Source of the DNA: Pseudoalteromonas sp. SMS1 | GTDB taxonomy: Bacteria > Pseudomonadota > Gammaproteobacteria > Enterobacterales > Alteromonadaceae | Reading direction: 5' to 3' | Assembly: GCF_021530565.1 (NCBI RefSeq) | Contig: NZ_JAKGBI010000013.1 | Coordinates: 213,014 to 277,013 of the forward strand | Length of the DNA stretch: 64,000 nucleotides | In this document: in pieces, positions 37,532 through 47,046 of the stretch | Numbering within the stretch: the first letter of the stretch is position 1 | Layout: the number at the start of each line of letters is the position of its first letter | Position numbers and translations under genes: made by a program | The notes under the pieces: model-generated | Databases searched by the model: none | Told to the model about the DNA's origin: nothing | Seen by the model: the letters and a program-made list of their open reading frames with translations, nothing else

Positions 37532-37902
37532 GAAAAGTATAAGAAGCCGTTAAATAGTGCCAGCCCTATAAGCGTTAAAAAAGTCATTAACATGCCTATA
37601 ACGCGTGTTTGAATGTAACCATTTGTGAGTGCAAGCGCATGTAAAACTCTACCAATTAAAAATGCACTAGCAAATGTCCCCAACCAAATCGGGCTCACAT
37701 TTTGATACTCGAGAATAAAAATCAATATAACTGCTAAAGGTGTGTATTCTATAAAATTTGCATGAGTACGAATTGCAGTGATTAAATCTTTGTGCCCAGC
37801 ATCTCCAATACCTACTTTATAACGCCGTCTAAGCTTTATAACGTCAAGACTGAGTTTTATGTAAAAAAGCGTACAAATTGCTGCAAATAAACCTGTAAAC
37901 AT
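37528..37902 (-). CDS. MAPEG-family membrane protein
   Basis: The 124-residue protein has four membrane helices and the family signature RRYKVGIGDAGHKDLITAI, then RTHANFIEYTPLAVIL. MAPEG proteins include glutathione-dependent enzymes and leukotriene-type synthases; bacterial YecN-type members are mostly uncharacterised. It overlaps the sulfotransferase gene by four bases. Confidence 0.88.
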   Translation of the reverse strand: MFTGLFAAICTLFYIKLSLDVIKLRRRYKVGIGDAGHKDLITAIRTHANFIEYTPLAVILIFILEYQNVSPIWLGTFASAFLIGRVLHALALTNGYIQTRVIGMLMTFLTLIGLALFNGFLYFS

Positions 37903-37996
37903 GATGGTCTTCCCTATTCAATATCCATATAATTTTAATCATTATTGTATAGGGGATTGTAAGTTTATTAACAGCGAAAATGAACCCATTTTAGGT

Positions 37997-38695
37997 TTAA
38001 TCTATGTAATAAACGGCATACACTTCAGCTTTTAATGTTGTATCACCTACATTATATGCGTCTTTTACGTTCATAGACTCTGCTGCCATCATTTTGCCTC
38101 TTGCGTAGGGCTGAACCGGCACGCTCATGGGTGAAAAAGACACAGAATATAGGCCACCAACTTCCACGCCAAAGCCATCTGCTAGCTCCTTTGCACCGAG
38201 CTGTGCTTGTTTAATTGCCGAAGCCTTTAATTTTTTCATAACCTCTGCTTTATCTTCGACGACAAACTGTGTGTTGTTAAATTGATTAATACCACTGTCT
38301 ACAAAAGCTTGTAAAAGCTCGGGATATCTATTTACGTCCTTTAGTTTCAAAGTTAAATTTCTCGATACTTTGAATCCATCAAATTCTTCGACATTGGTTG
38401 TTCTGTTGTATCGTGTTTGCTTGTATACATTCAACTGCTCTGCATAAATATGCTTACTTTCAACACCATAAAGCTTGGCAATTTCGATTGCTTTTGCCAT
38501 AACATCGTCAACTTTTGATTTGGCAAACTGCAGGTTTTTGTTTTTTTCATTTATCGCCACATTGACAATAGCCGTATCCGGCGCAACGGCTTGCTCCGCA
38601 TATCCTTTTACATATAAATGTGGTGCAGCTGGCAGGCTGCCTGCTACAGCGGAGGTACTTAATAATACAGACATAATGGCGGTTACTAATCGCAT
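37997..38695 (-). CDS. SIMPL-domain (DUF541) periplasmic protein
   Basis: The product is about 232 residues from the ATG at 38695, which has GGAG about six bases upstream and opens a signal peptide (MRLVTAIMSVLLSTSAVAG); a start at 38755 would spoil it. The SIMPL pattern is visible as LYVKGYAEQAVAPDTAIV, NVYKQTRY, and a long helix followed by GAKELADGFGVEVGG. These proteins assemble in the periplasm and help against oxidative stress in some species. No TolB-like partner is adjacent. Confidence 0.85.
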   Translation of the reverse strand: MRLVTAIMSVLLSTSAVAGSLPAAPHLYVKGYAEQAVAPDTAIVNVAINEKNKNLQFAKSKVDDVMAKAIEIAKLYGVESKHIYAEQLNVYKQTRYNRTTNVEEFDGFKVSRNLTLKLKDVNRYPELLQAFVDSGINQFNNTQFVVEDKAEVMKKLKASAIKQAQLGAKELADGFGVEVGGLYSVSFSPMSVPVQPYARGKMMAAESMNVKDAYNVGDTTLKAEVYAVYYID

Positions 38696-38789
38696 GGTCG
38701 CTCCAAATATAGTCAAAAACGTTTTAGTATGACCCCTATTGAACCATAAACCCATTAATCAATCCTGAATAATATTGATATTTCACAAC

Positions 38790-38814
38790 GTAAAAAAGGG
38801 CCATATAGACCCTT
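38790..38814 (-). terminator. Terminator of the secreted protein at 38835
   Basis: Leftward reading gives AAGGGTC, a TATAT loop, GGCCCTT (one wobble pair) and a T-run. Confidence 0.7.
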
Positions 38815-38834
38815 AAGGTTGAGTATCGGACAAA

Positions 38835-39641
38835 TTACTTGTAGCTTGTGTGGTCAACTACTAAGTTAATGTCGTTTTCTCCAGTAATCTCCCAAACTGT
38901 TAGACGTTCTGTCGTGCCCGAAGGGTTGTTACAAGAAACTGCTTGTCTGAAAATACGAGAGTTTGAGTTATATATCACGTCGCTTGCAGCAAAGTGGTTT
39001 GTATGGAAAAGAGGTGTTGAGTCATAGCCATTAAACACTTTTGAATATGCGCCTTCATCCGCTGTCGCAGTACAATAACCATCTTTAGTACCATTGTTAA
39101 TATGTAGCGAAGAAGTGTAGCTTACCTGGTTGTACCAACCCGCGCCGCCACAGTGTTGCGCTGGGCCACTACAATCTGGTGTGTTCCATGGCCCGACTCC
39201 AACCAACTGTGCATCCCAAGTGATTTTAGGTAGTGCAGGAATTTTGTGTTTTACGACAAATTGTTCACCATTTGCAGACTCACAGTTCATCGCTAAAACA
39301 CGAGTACGTTGCAGTTGCTCTTCTGTGAAGTTCCCTTGTAGAAAGATAGAATCAACGGTATAAGCTTGTGCACCACCCGGAGTTGTACCAACAGGCGCAA
39401 TTACTTGACCAGTAATTTCATCGTAAACAACACCTGTTTCACACTTGTCGTATGCATCGTTACGGAACAACCAACCATTAAACGTACGAGCATGTAAAGA
39501 ATCGGTAACAATGCGATTTACAACACCTTCTGTGTACTTAGACTCACGATTGTAACCATCTAAATCTTCTACTGTTACGCTAGCGACAGCACTGTCTACT
39601 GCAAGTAAAGAAACCATGGCTGCGAGAAGTTGGATTTTCAT
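38835..39641 (-). CDS. Secreted Cys-containing protein of unknown function
   Basis: The 268-residue protein has a signal peptide (MKIQLLAAMVSLLAVDSAVA). The mature part holds at least six Cys (KCETG, NCESANG, DCSGPAQHC, YCTA, SCNNPSG) that could form three disulfides, and ends in a WEITGENDINLVVDHTSYK segment. It contains HCGGAGWYNQ and TNHFAASDVIYN stretches. I recognise no domain; a secreted beta-rich protein is likely. It is a single gene with its own terminator. Confidence 0.7.
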   Translation of the reverse strand: MKIQLLAAMVSLLAVDSAVASVTVEDLDGYNRESKYTEGVVNRIVTDSLHARTFNGWLFRNDAYDKCETGVVYDEITGQVIAPVGTTPGGAQAYTVDSIFLQGNFTEEQLQRTRVLAMNCESANGEQFVVKHKIPALPKITWDAQLVGVGPWNTPDCSGPAQHCGGAGWYNQVSYTSSLHINNGTKDGYCTATADEGAYSKVFNGYDSTPLFHTNHFAASDVIYNSNSRIFRQAVSCNNPSGTTERLTVWEITGENDINLVVDHTSYK

Positions 39642-40165
39642 TTTTTATTCCCTATATAACTTTAAGTTACTAAAATATTCCTTTCAATGTAATGAAAGGT
39701 GGTTATTAAAAATTAATAAGCGAATGCTTTTAATCTTGTCTGTTTAACACCGAGCAGTTGATATACCCCGTGTTGAGTTCGAGACAAATTTAGCGACTAA
39801 AAAATTTCCTGTAAATGGCTTGAAAATGTGATGAACGGCTTAAATTCTTTCTGTTTAGAAGAAAAAAGAGCATATTGTTTTAGTGAGATAAAAAGAAGGG
39901 TTAGCCTAATCTGAGTAATTTAAATCTATATATATCAGTACCTTAATAGTCTTGGTAAGAGTGTGAAAATAAAAAAACACATTCAGGGATGCTTAGTATT
40001 AGAAAATTAATAAAGTATTGGGGTTATGAGAGCATTATACTAAGTTCGCTTTTTATAAAAAATTTAAGAGGGAAATTAATTTAAAAAATAACCACTAATT
40101 TTTATCCATAACCTTTAGAAAAGGAGTTCATATAGCAAGCTTTTGAAGTTTGATTTTTAATGAAA
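39642..40165. other. Gene-free stretch
   Basis: About 520 AT-rich bases with no supported gene or RNA. The part next to 39641 should be the promoter region of the secreted protein. Confidence 0.4.
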
Positions 40166-40993
40166 TTAATGTTCTTTTTTATCTACTCCAAAAGCGCTCT
40201 TTAATGAGTTTGAGATGAAAACTTCTTCTTGGGGGAGGAATAAATTAGCGTGTGCACTGATCACTTGCTCTTGAATAAGCGGTTTTTGTAATGCCCTTTC
40301 AAATAAGTCGACTGCTTGTCGACCAAGTTTTGAATCCGAACAGGCGATGTAGCCAAAAATAGTGGCGTGCGTGTCACCTATCGCGTGAAAAGATATATCT
40401 TTTAGCACCTCCTCAGACGGATAATCGTTTACAAACACTGAGCTATATTCAATGATCCCATCCAGACGACCTTGGACCAACATTTTTCGTAAACGAAATG
40501 CACTGTCATTTCCTTCGCCTATAAAAAGTCGGTCAGAATTTGCTTTGATAAAATCGTCTATTTCGAGCCCATAGGAACGCCCTTTGGTGACGCCAACTCT
40601 TAAGCCCAATGACAACGCCTTTTCAAGTGTTACCTCTGCCGATACAAACTTCTTGTTTCTTAGGATTAACCGATTTGATGGAAAAGCCATGAGCGGCAGC
40701 GTCACGAAAATTGCTTTTGCCTCTCGCTCAGGTGTTTTTACTTTGTTATATAGACAAATATGGTCATGGTGCTCAAGCTCTCGCCATTCGCGTAATCGAC
40801 TAGCTGGCACAAAGTCTATGGCCATTTCATCTTTTAAATTACGAGCAATAATTAAAAGCAACTGAGTCGCGAGATCGCCAGGCGACTCTCCGTAGGACGG
40901 GTTATAGTCAGAGAGAATTTCTATCTTGATTGGTTTTGCATAAACGAATGTAGAAACAAAAAAACACAGAGAAAACAAGATTTTTAACAGCAT
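40166..40993 (-). CDS. Periplasmic solute-binding protein family 3-like
   Basis: The 275-residue protein has a signal peptide (MLLKILFSLCFFVSTFVYA). The two-lobe pattern of family 3 binding proteins is visible: KIEILSDYNPSYG at the start, PASRLREWRELE, a linker GLRVGVTKGRSYGLEI and LVQGRLDGIIEYSSVF. No permease or ATPase is next to it, so it may serve as a stray sensor or signalling protein, as is common in Pseudoalteromonas. The ligand is unknown. Confidence 0.75.
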   Translation of the reverse strand: MLLKILFSLCFFVSTFVYAKPIKIEILSDYNPSYGESPGDLATQLLLIIARNLKDEMAIDFVPASRLREWRELEHHDHICLYNKVKTPEREAKAIFVTLPLMAFPSNRLILRNKKFVSAEVTLEKALSLGLRVGVTKGRSYGLEIDDFIKANSDRLFIGEGNDSAFRLRKMLVQGRLDGIIEYSSVFVNDYPSEEVLKDISFHAIGDTHATIFGYIACSDSKLGRQAVDLFERALQKPLIQEQVISAHANLFLPQEEVFISNSLKSAFGVDKKEH

Positions 40994-41096
40994 ACAACTT
41001 CCTACTTAGAGCACTCCATGCTGCGGCACACACTTAAAGTGTAGTAAGTAAGTTGTTCTTGCGCTAATTCTTAATTTATTGATCCTTACAAAGCAA

Positions 41097-41118
41097 AAAG
41101 CCCCTAACAAGGGGCTTT
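41097..41118 (-). terminator. Terminator of maeA
   Basis: AAAGCCCC and GGGGCTTT pair across a six-base loop; leftward reading ends in TTTTTGC. Confidence 0.88.
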
Positions 41119-41123
41119 AATAT

Positions 41124-42818
41124 TTAGATACTGCAACGCTTGTAGTTTCTGTACTCAGGCATCCAGTAATTTTTTTCAATAGCACGACTAATCAATTCGT
41201 CCGGCATATCGAGTGCGACGCCCTCTTCCATTGCCTTTCGGGCAACTGCAAAAGCAATACGTTTACTGAGTTCTTCTATTTCTACCAATGACGGTAATAG
41301 ACTACCTTTACCTGTATTTGCCCATGGTGATGACTCTGCAAGTGTTTCACTTGCCACCATCAGCATAGATTCTGTAATACGAGAGGCTTTCGCTGCCAAC
41401 GCACCCAAACCGATACCCGGGAAAATATAGCTATTATTACATTGCGGGATCACATAAGTTTGGCCATTGTATTCAACTGGGTCAAATGGGCTACCAGTTG
41501 CAACAATGGCATTACCTTGGCTCCATTCAATGACATCTTTAGGATGTGCTTCAACCTGACGAGATGGGTTGCTTAAAGGGAATATAATCGGTTTATCGCA
41601 ACCAGAATGCATCGCCTTAATGACCTGTTCAGTGAATAACCCTGGTTGACCTGAAACACCAATTAGAATATCAGGTTTAGCGCAATGCATTACATCAAGC
41701 AGTGAAGCGAACTCGCCACTGTAGTTCCAACTTTCTAAATTACCATTTGATTGAACAAGTGCTGCTTGGAAATCTCTTAGACCTTCCATGCCCTCTGTTA
41801 ACAGACCAAATCTATCAACCATGAATATTTGACTGCGGGCCTGTGCATCCGACACACCCTCTGAAACCATCTGAGCAATGATTTGTTCTGCGATACCGCA
41901 GCCAGCAGAACCAGCACCAACAAATACGACTTTTTGATCAGACAGTTTAGCACCTTTAACTCGACAAGCTGCCAGTAACGAGCCTACCGTTACCGAGGCC
42001 GTACCTTGAATATCGTCATTGAAACAGCAAATTTCATCGCGGTATCGCTTAAGTAATGGCATGGCGTTTGGCTGCGCGAAATCTTCAAATTGAAGTAACA
42101 CGTTTGGCCAACGACGTTTAACTGCTTTAATGAATAAATCTAAGAACTCGTCGTACTCTTCTTGATTGATACGCTTATGTCTTGCACCCATGTACATTGG
42201 ATCATTTAACAATTTCTCATTGTTAGTACCCACATCAAGCATGACTGGTAAGGTGTATGCAGGGCTAATACCACCACATACGGTGTACAACGCCAGCTTA
42301 CCAATTGGGATACCCATGCCGCCTATACCTTGGTCGCCAAGACCGAGAATACGCTCGCCGTCAGTAACAACAATCACCTTGACTTTGCCTTTCGTTGCAT
42401 TGCGTAAGATATCGTCAATATGGTGGCGATCTTCATATGAAATAAACAAGCCACGAGAACTACGATAAATATCAGAGAATTTCTCACACGCGTCACCAAC
42501 CGTTGGCGTGTAAATAATCGGCATCATTTCTTCAAGGTGATCTCGAACTAAGCGATAATACAACGTCTCGTTGTTGTCTTGAATTGCACGTAAGTAAATA
42601 TGCTTGTTTAGGTTGTCTTTAAAACTTGAAAATTGCTGGTAACAACGTTCTACCTGCTCCTCAATTGTTTCGTAACGAGGCGGAACTAAACCAGCTAGGT
42701 TAAAGTTTTCACGCTCACGCTGGCTGAATGCGCTGCCCTTATTAAGAAGAGGCGTTTCCAATAATGTTGGGCCAGAATATGGGATGTAGAGGTAATTAGG
42801 ATCGGTTTGTTTAGTCAT
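41124..42818 (-). CDS. maeA: NAD-dependent malic enzyme
   Basis: The 564-residue enzyme decarboxylates malate to pyruvate with NAD+. Characteristic blocks are [37 protein letters not shown], the metal site [13 protein letters not shown]...[13 protein letters not shown] and the dinucleotide fold [15 protein letters not shown]. Length matches maeA/sfcA. It links the TCA cycle to pyruvate in the cytosol. The start is followed by [16 protein letters not shown]. Single gene with a terminator immediately after. Confidence 0.95.
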   Translation of the reverse strand: MTKQTDPNYLYIPYSGPTLLETPLLNKGSAFSQRERENFNLAGLVPPRYETIEEQVERCYQQFSSFKDNLNKHIYLRAIQDNNETLYYRLVRDHLEEMMPIIYTPTVGDACEKFSDIYRSSRGLFISYEDRHHIDDILRNATKGKVKVIVVTDGERILGLGDQGIGGMGIPIGKLALYTVCGGISPAYTLPVMLDVGTNNEKLLNDPMYMGARHKRINQEEYDEFLDLFIKAVKRRWPNVLLQFEDFAQPNAMPLLKRYRDEICCFNDDIQGTASVTVGSLLAACRVKGAKLSDQKVVFVGAGSAGCGIAEQIIAQMVSEGVSDAQARSQIFMVDRFGLLTEGMEGLRDFQAALVQSNGNLESWNYSGEFASLLDVMHCAKPDILIGVSGQPGLFTEQVIKAMHSGCDKPIIFPLSNPSRQVEAHPKDVIEWSQGNAIVATGSPFDPVEYNGQTYVIPQCNNSYIFPGIGLGALAAKASRITESMLMVASETLAESSPWANTGKGSLLPSLVEIEELSKRIAFAVARKAMEEGVALDMPDELISRAIEKNYWMPEYRNYKRCSI

Positions 42819-42914
42819 ATTTACAAGCTGTGACTCTTAATTTTTAATATAAGGGATAATTATTGCCTAAGTACACAAATTTTCAATGACTTTAGTGCAC
42901 ATCAGACCAATAAA

Positions 42915-42955
42915 ACGACCCTGTAAACAGATGCATAAACCGTAAACAGGGTCGT
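42915..42955 (-). terminator. Terminator of ggt
   Basis: A perfect 10-bp stem ACGACCCTGT / ACAGGGTCGT with a 21-base loop, followed leftward by TTTTATT. Confidence 0.65.
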
Positions 42956-42990
42956 ACATTATAACTGAATAATATTGAATATCCTACGAT

Positions 42991-44760
42991 TTACTCGCTA
43001 GATTCACCAAGTGCGACGCCTTCTCTTCGTGGATCTGCTCCGCCAAATAAAAGGCCTTCTTTTATTTCGATTGCATGAATACCCGAGTTTAAGTCAGATA
43101 TCCTAACCGTATGCCCTTTTGATTCAAGCCAAGGCTTGATGGCTTTGAGGCCTGTTCCTTTTTCAAGTGTTGTATATTTGTTTCTATTGGTAATGCGTGG
43201 CAGATTAATCGCTTGCTGTGGCGTCAGCCCCCAGTCAAGTACACCAATCACGGTTTGTGCAACGTAGTTAATAATTCGACTTCCACCAGGGGAACCAACA
43301 ACTAACTTTAAACTACCATCTTTGTTAAATACCATGACCGGTGACATAGAGCTTCTTGGTCGTTTGTTTGGTTCTACTCTGTTTGCAACCCACTGTCCGC
43401 CGATCTTTGGTGATAGCGAAAAGTCGGTTAACTGATTATTAAGTAAATAACCATTGACCATCACTGTAGAGCCAAACCCCATTTCGATGGAACTGGTCAT
43501 TGACACTGCATTACCTCGGCTATCAACAACAGATAGGTGTGACGTTGACGGTAACTCAAAGCTATCGTCTTTGGCATACGCAACTTGCCCCATTGTAGGG
43601 TCACCGACAGGGAAATTTGGGTTGTCTCGCTCTCCGATTAGTTTTGCTCTTGATTTTAAATAAGTAGGATTTAGTAACCCTTGAGTCGGTACATTTACAA
43701 AGTCGGGATCGGCAATGAAATAGTTCCTATCTGTAAATGCAAGCCTAGATGCTTGAGTAAATAAATGAACGGCTTCAGGAGAGTTTGGCCTATATTGAGC
43801 AAGCTTTTTACCTTCGAGTAATTTTAATATTTGTAAAACAGTTAAACCGCCACTGCTCGGCGGAGCCATTGAACACACCTTATACTCATGGTACGACGTA
43901 CATACAGGGGCACGCTCTTTACTTTGGTAGTGGGCCAAGTCGTCCATAGATAAATAACCAGGCGCTATTTCAGATTTTTGAACCGCCCTCACCATGTCTT
44001 CGGCATATTTCCCTTCATAAAACGCTTTTGGACCATATTCCGCAATTTCTTTATAAATTTTGGCAAGTTCGGGGTTCTTAACAATCGTACCTACCGCGAG
44101 GGCTTTACCCTCAGGGTAAAAATATTCTTTTGCAGGAGACAATTTTGTAAGGCCCGGATTGAATTCCTTCTTAAGCAGCATATGCAGTCTTGGGGAAACT
44201 GCGAACCCTTTTTCAGAAAGCGCGATTGCAGGTTTAAATAGCTCTCTCCATTTTAGCTTTCCGTATTTGTCGTGTGCTTGTTTCATTGCGTGAATGATAC
44301 CTGGCACACCCACCGAGCGACCTCCGACGACCGCCTCGAGCCAACGTACAGGCTTGCCTTCTTTATCTAAAAATAATTTATGAGTTGCTTTTTTGGGGGC
44401 GGTTTCTCGGCCGTCAAATGTCGTTAGGTATTCGTTGCCTTTGTCGTAGTGCAGAATAAAAGCACCACCACCTATACCAGAAGATTGAGGCTCAACTAGG
44501 GTTAGGACAAGTTGAGCTGCAATAGCCGCATCAATGGCGTGACCCCCTTGTTGTAACATCAATTGACCGGCTTTACTCGCATGAGGGTTGGCAGCAACGA
44601 CCATGTACTTTTCGGATATTTTTTCTTTTTTTAGAGTGAACCCCGTTGAGGCTTCAGGCTCTCTCACTTCACGTACTTTTGAGTCCAGTGCGTATGAGGC
44701 AGTTGGGAGTGTAGAGGCTAATAAAAAGGCAATGAGTGAACGCTTATATTTCATATTCAT
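42991..44760 (-). CDS. ggt: Gamma-glutamyltransferase
   Basis: The 589-residue periplasmic precursor has a signal peptide (about residues 1-24, ending in ASYA). It cuts itself before Thr406 in PSTSHLSVVD, giving a large and a small subunit with Thr406 as nucleophile. Other marks are ANPHASKAGQLMLQQGGHA, EPQSSGIGGGAFIL, DGRETAP and VVGSPGGSRI. It hydrolyses or transfers the gamma-glutamyl group of glutathione and related peptides. No clear ribosome binding site precedes the start; an ATG two codons later is possible. It diverges from the rhombosortase gene. Confidence 0.95.
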   Translation of the reverse strand: MNMKYKRSLIAFLLASTLPTASYALDSKVREVREPEASTGFTLKKEKISEKYMVVAANPHASKAGQLMLQQGGHAIDAAIAAQLVLTLVEPQSSGIGGGAFILHYDKGNEYLTTFDGRETAPKKATHKLFLDKEGKPVRWLEAVVGGRSVGVPGIIHAMKQAHDKYGKLKWRELFKPAIALSEKGFAVSPRLHMLLKKEFNPGLTKLSPAKEYFYPEGKALAVGTIVKNPELAKIYKEIAEYGPKAFYEGKYAEDMVRAVQKSEIAPGYLSMDDLAHYQSKERAPVCTSYHEYKVCSMAPPSSGGLTVLQILKLLEGKKLAQYRPNSPEAVHLFTQASRLAFTDRNYFIADPDFVNVPTQGLLNPTYLKSRAKLIGERDNPNFPVGDPTMGQVAYAKDDSFELPSTSHLSVVDSRGNAVSMTSSIEMGFGSTVMVNGYLLNNQLTDFSLSPKIGGQWVANRVEPNKRPRSSMSPVMVFNKDGSLKLVVGSPGGSRIINYVAQTVIGVLDWGLTPQQAINLPRITNRNKYTTLEKGTGLKAIKPWLESKGHTVRISDLNSGIHAIEIKEGLLFGGADPRREGVALGESSE

Positions 44761-44842
44761 ATTTATTAATTTTCAATCGTCGTTGGCATCATAAAAGTTA
44801 ACAGGCACAATATACAAAACTTGATAATATTGTGAACACAGA

Positions 44843-45442
44843 ATGTTTGGTTTAAACCTGCCACTTAGTCGAAATTATATACTCCCGCCAATTGTCCTTT
44901 CGCTTACCGCCATATTGTTGATGGCTTTTGATCTGCGAGATGCACTTGAATTTCATCGCCAACTAATCAGTGAAGGCGAATTTTGGCGTATTTGGAGTAG
45001 CCAATATATACACACTAATTGGACTCATTTGGGCTTAAATCTAATCGGCATACTATTTATTTGGATACTTCATGCTGAGCACACCTCTGCGTCTCGCTAT
45101 TTTACCCATATAATTTTACTGGGTTTGTGGACGGGAATTGGTATTTGGCTATTTTGTCCTGATATTAAAGTATACACAGGCCTCAGTGGATTGCTACATG
45201 GAATTATCGTCTGGGGTGCATTAAAAGATATTCAAACAAAAGAGCCAACTGGCGTGCTATTATTCTTAGGTATTGTAGGTAAGCTTCTGTGGGAGCAATA
45301 TGCTGGGCCAAGTAAAGACGTGGGTGCCTTACTGGACTCACGGGTCGCTATTGAATCTCATTTAATTGGCGCGATAGGTGGGGTTATTTTGGCAATTCCC
45401 CTTTTTAAAGATAAGTTTGGGTTCGCCAAGAATAAAAACTAA
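44843..45442 (+). CDS. rrtA: Rhombosortase (rhomboid-family protease)
   Basis: The 199-residue protein has six predicted membrane helices and the rhomboid catalytic dyad: Ser in YTGLSGLLHG and His in IESHLIGAIGG. Its short form and the FWRIWSSQYIHTNWTHLGLN segment match rhombosortases, which act on proteins with GlyGly-CTERM tails in Shewanella, Vibrio and Pseudoalteromonas to anchor them or release them. No protein with that tail occurs in the window, so its substrates are elsewhere. Confidence 0.85.
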   Translation: MFGLNLPLSRNYILPPIVLSLTAILLMAFDLRDALEFHRQLISEGEFWRIWSSQYIHTNWTHLGLNLIGILFIWILHAEHTSASRYFTHIILLGLWTGIGIWLFCPDIKVYTGLSGLLHGIIVWGALKDIQTKEPTGVLLFLGIVGKLLWEQYAGPSKDVGALLDSRVAIESHLIGAIGGVILAIPLFKDKFGFAKNKN

Positions 45443-45449
45443 TGTTTGC

Positions 45450-45474
45450 GCGGCCTTTATATCTTAAAGGCCGC
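45450..45474. terminator. Hairpin between convergent rrtA and the propeller gene
   Basis: A perfect 10-bp stem GCGGCCTTTA / TAAAGGCCGC with a 5-base loop. No T-run follows on either strand, but position favours shared transcript end. Confidence 0.7.
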
Positions 45475-45483
45475 ATGTTGCTG

Positions 45484-46743
45484 TTAGTTTAAGCCAAGCT
45501 TAAACAATCTACCATTTATCCCTAACCCCTTCGACTCCCAAACAATTAAATGGTATCCATCACTAACTTTGGTAATCGAGTGAAAATTTTGATTGTCTTG
45601 CACTGTTTGCTCTATGGGAAACACGGAAGACTCATCGACATAGTCATCTTGTAAAAATGCAATTATCTTACCTTTGACGCCGACCTTTTCTGGGTATCCA
45701 TATTGCGTCCAAACAACCAAAGTTTCGTTGGCACTGACCATGGATATGTCGACCGGCTCAGAGCCTTGAACAAAGTGGTCAGAAATCAAAAACTCAGACG
45801 CAAAGTTTATAGTGTCTGTATGCGTCAATGTGCCAATGCGCCCTGCAGCATACATCTGATTATTGCCACTGCCATTTTGCTTGTAGCCTTTCCAAGAAAA
45901 TATGAGTCTGTCTTCGTCCAGAGGAATGACATTTGGATAGAATTGAGCGCGGGCTTGCTCTTGATTTACGGTAAATTCGTTGCCAAAGTTAATGCTCCCC
46001 AATGCCGAAAAATCAGCAATACGCGCTGCAATACCCGATCCCTGACTGTCAGCACTTGCATCATTGGTGATCCAAGCAAATACCGCTTTACCTCGAGGCA
46101 TAGCGACAACGCGGGGGGCGTTTTGCACACTCTGAGAGAGCTGGTTCACCTGAAACTGGCTGTGCGATATAAATACACCGTTGGTATTGACCGCTCCGAC
46201 AGCTGCTGATATACCAAAAATCTGTTCATCGTATCCAGTCCAAGTTACCAATAATCTGCCATCTGATAAGACTGTCGCGTCAGGTTGCGGGACCGAAGAT
46301 TGTTGAACCGCTATCTTTTGCTCCGGCCCAAAATTCCAAAGGCCGCTTGGTTCAATAGTCGTTGTGCGAAAGTAAACTTCATAAGTATTGCTCCAAATGA
46401 AAGCTACTCGACCGTCATTCAAAAGTCGTACTTCTGGCGGCGTCCAACCACCGAACCTGTAACTATCGGAAATAGTTTGAACGCTTCCTAAGGAAATAGT
46501 TTTATTGAAATCAAGCGTTCCGACTCTACCTTTTACTTTATAAGGATAGGAAGATTCGGCCCATGAGAACAAAACTCGATTTTCGTCTAACGCGATAACA
46601 TTGGGTTTAACACCCTTGCTCCATTCGCCTTCTGTCACTAGAAACTCATCAAATGCCTTGATTTGTTCTGCTTGGGAGGCAGGTGAAAAATGTATAAAAC
46701 AAACTACCAGGGTATAAAAAAAGAGTGTGTTTAATATATGCAT
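45484..46743 (-). CDS. Secreted seven-repeat beta-propeller-like protein
   Basis: The 419-residue protein has a signal peptide (about 1-25, ending SQA). The mature part consists of seven units of 45-55 residues, each starting with a short strand like FLVTEG, FQVNQL, FTVNQE or FLISDH, followed by PxVxxLxDxRxLxxW and GRIGTL-type strands. Seven such units suggest a seven-bladed propeller, which is inference. No catalytic motif or Gly-rich calcium site was recognised. A binding function for glycans or proteins is possible. Confidence 0.7.
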   Translation of the reverse strand: MHILNTLFFYTLVVCFIHFSPASQAEQIKAFDEFLVTEGEWSKGVKPNVIALDENRVLFSWAESSYPYKVKGRVGTLDFNKTISLGSVQTISDSYRFGGWTPPEVRLLNDGRVAFIWSNTYEVYFRTTTIEPSGLWNFGPEQKIAVQQSSVPQPDATVLSDGRLLVTWTGYDEQIFGISAAVGAVNTNGVFISHSQFQVNQLSQSVQNAPRVVAMPRGKAVFAWITNDASADSQGSGIAARIADFSALGSINFGNEFTVNQEQARAQFYPNVIPLDEDRLIFSWKGYKQNGSGNNQMYAAGRIGTLTHTDTINFASEFLISDHFVQGSEPVDISMVSANETLVVWTQYGYPEKVGVKGKIIAFLQDDYVDESSVFPIEQTVQDNQNFHSITKVSDGYHLIVWESKGLGINGRLFKLGLN

Positions 46744-46841
46744 TGAATTTCTCCATTAGTATTCCTTACTACATGATGAATTTCGCTTAAATACATATGC
46801 TCAGGTTCTCAATGAATTGTCGAATCTGACTCAGGTAAGCA

Positions 46842-46860
46842 TTATGACTCTAAGTCATAA
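46842..46860. promoter_or_regulatory. Palindrome upstream of the propeller gene
   Basis: Perfect 8-bp arms TTATGACT / AGTCATAA around a 3-base CTA centre, about 100 bases before the propeller start codon. It could be an operator; no regulator is adjacent. Confidence 0.35.
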
Positions 46861-47005
46861 ACATGACAGCTATGTGGTTAAGTTTGGGGAATGTGTGTAA
46901 AAAACAAAAATGTGTTTTTGGTGCTTTTAATTTGCATTTGAGGTATTGCGCGTGTGCGCGTTGTTGATGAAGAATATAAGCTTGGTTACTTTCAAAAAGA
47001 TACAA

Positions 47006-47030
47006 AAAAGCCAGCTTAGCGCTGGCTTTT
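47006..47030 (-). terminator. Terminator of the S9 peptidase gene
   Basis: AAAAGCCAGC and GCTGGCTTTT form a 10-bp stem around TTAGC, with T-run on the leftward strand. Confidence 0.9.
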
Positions 47031-47046
47031 TCTATTATTTATAAGA

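Larger units (their letters stand above)
46744..47046. other. Intergenic region upstream of the propeller gene
   Basis: About 300 bases. It contains the palindrome at 46842-46860 and the terminator at 47006-47030, and nothing else recognised. Confidence 0.45.

Noticed and set aside
45484..46743. Propeller protein as substrate of the neighbouring rhombosortase
   Set aside because: Its C-terminus ends GRLFKLGLN without Gly-Gly, a membrane helix or a basic tail.
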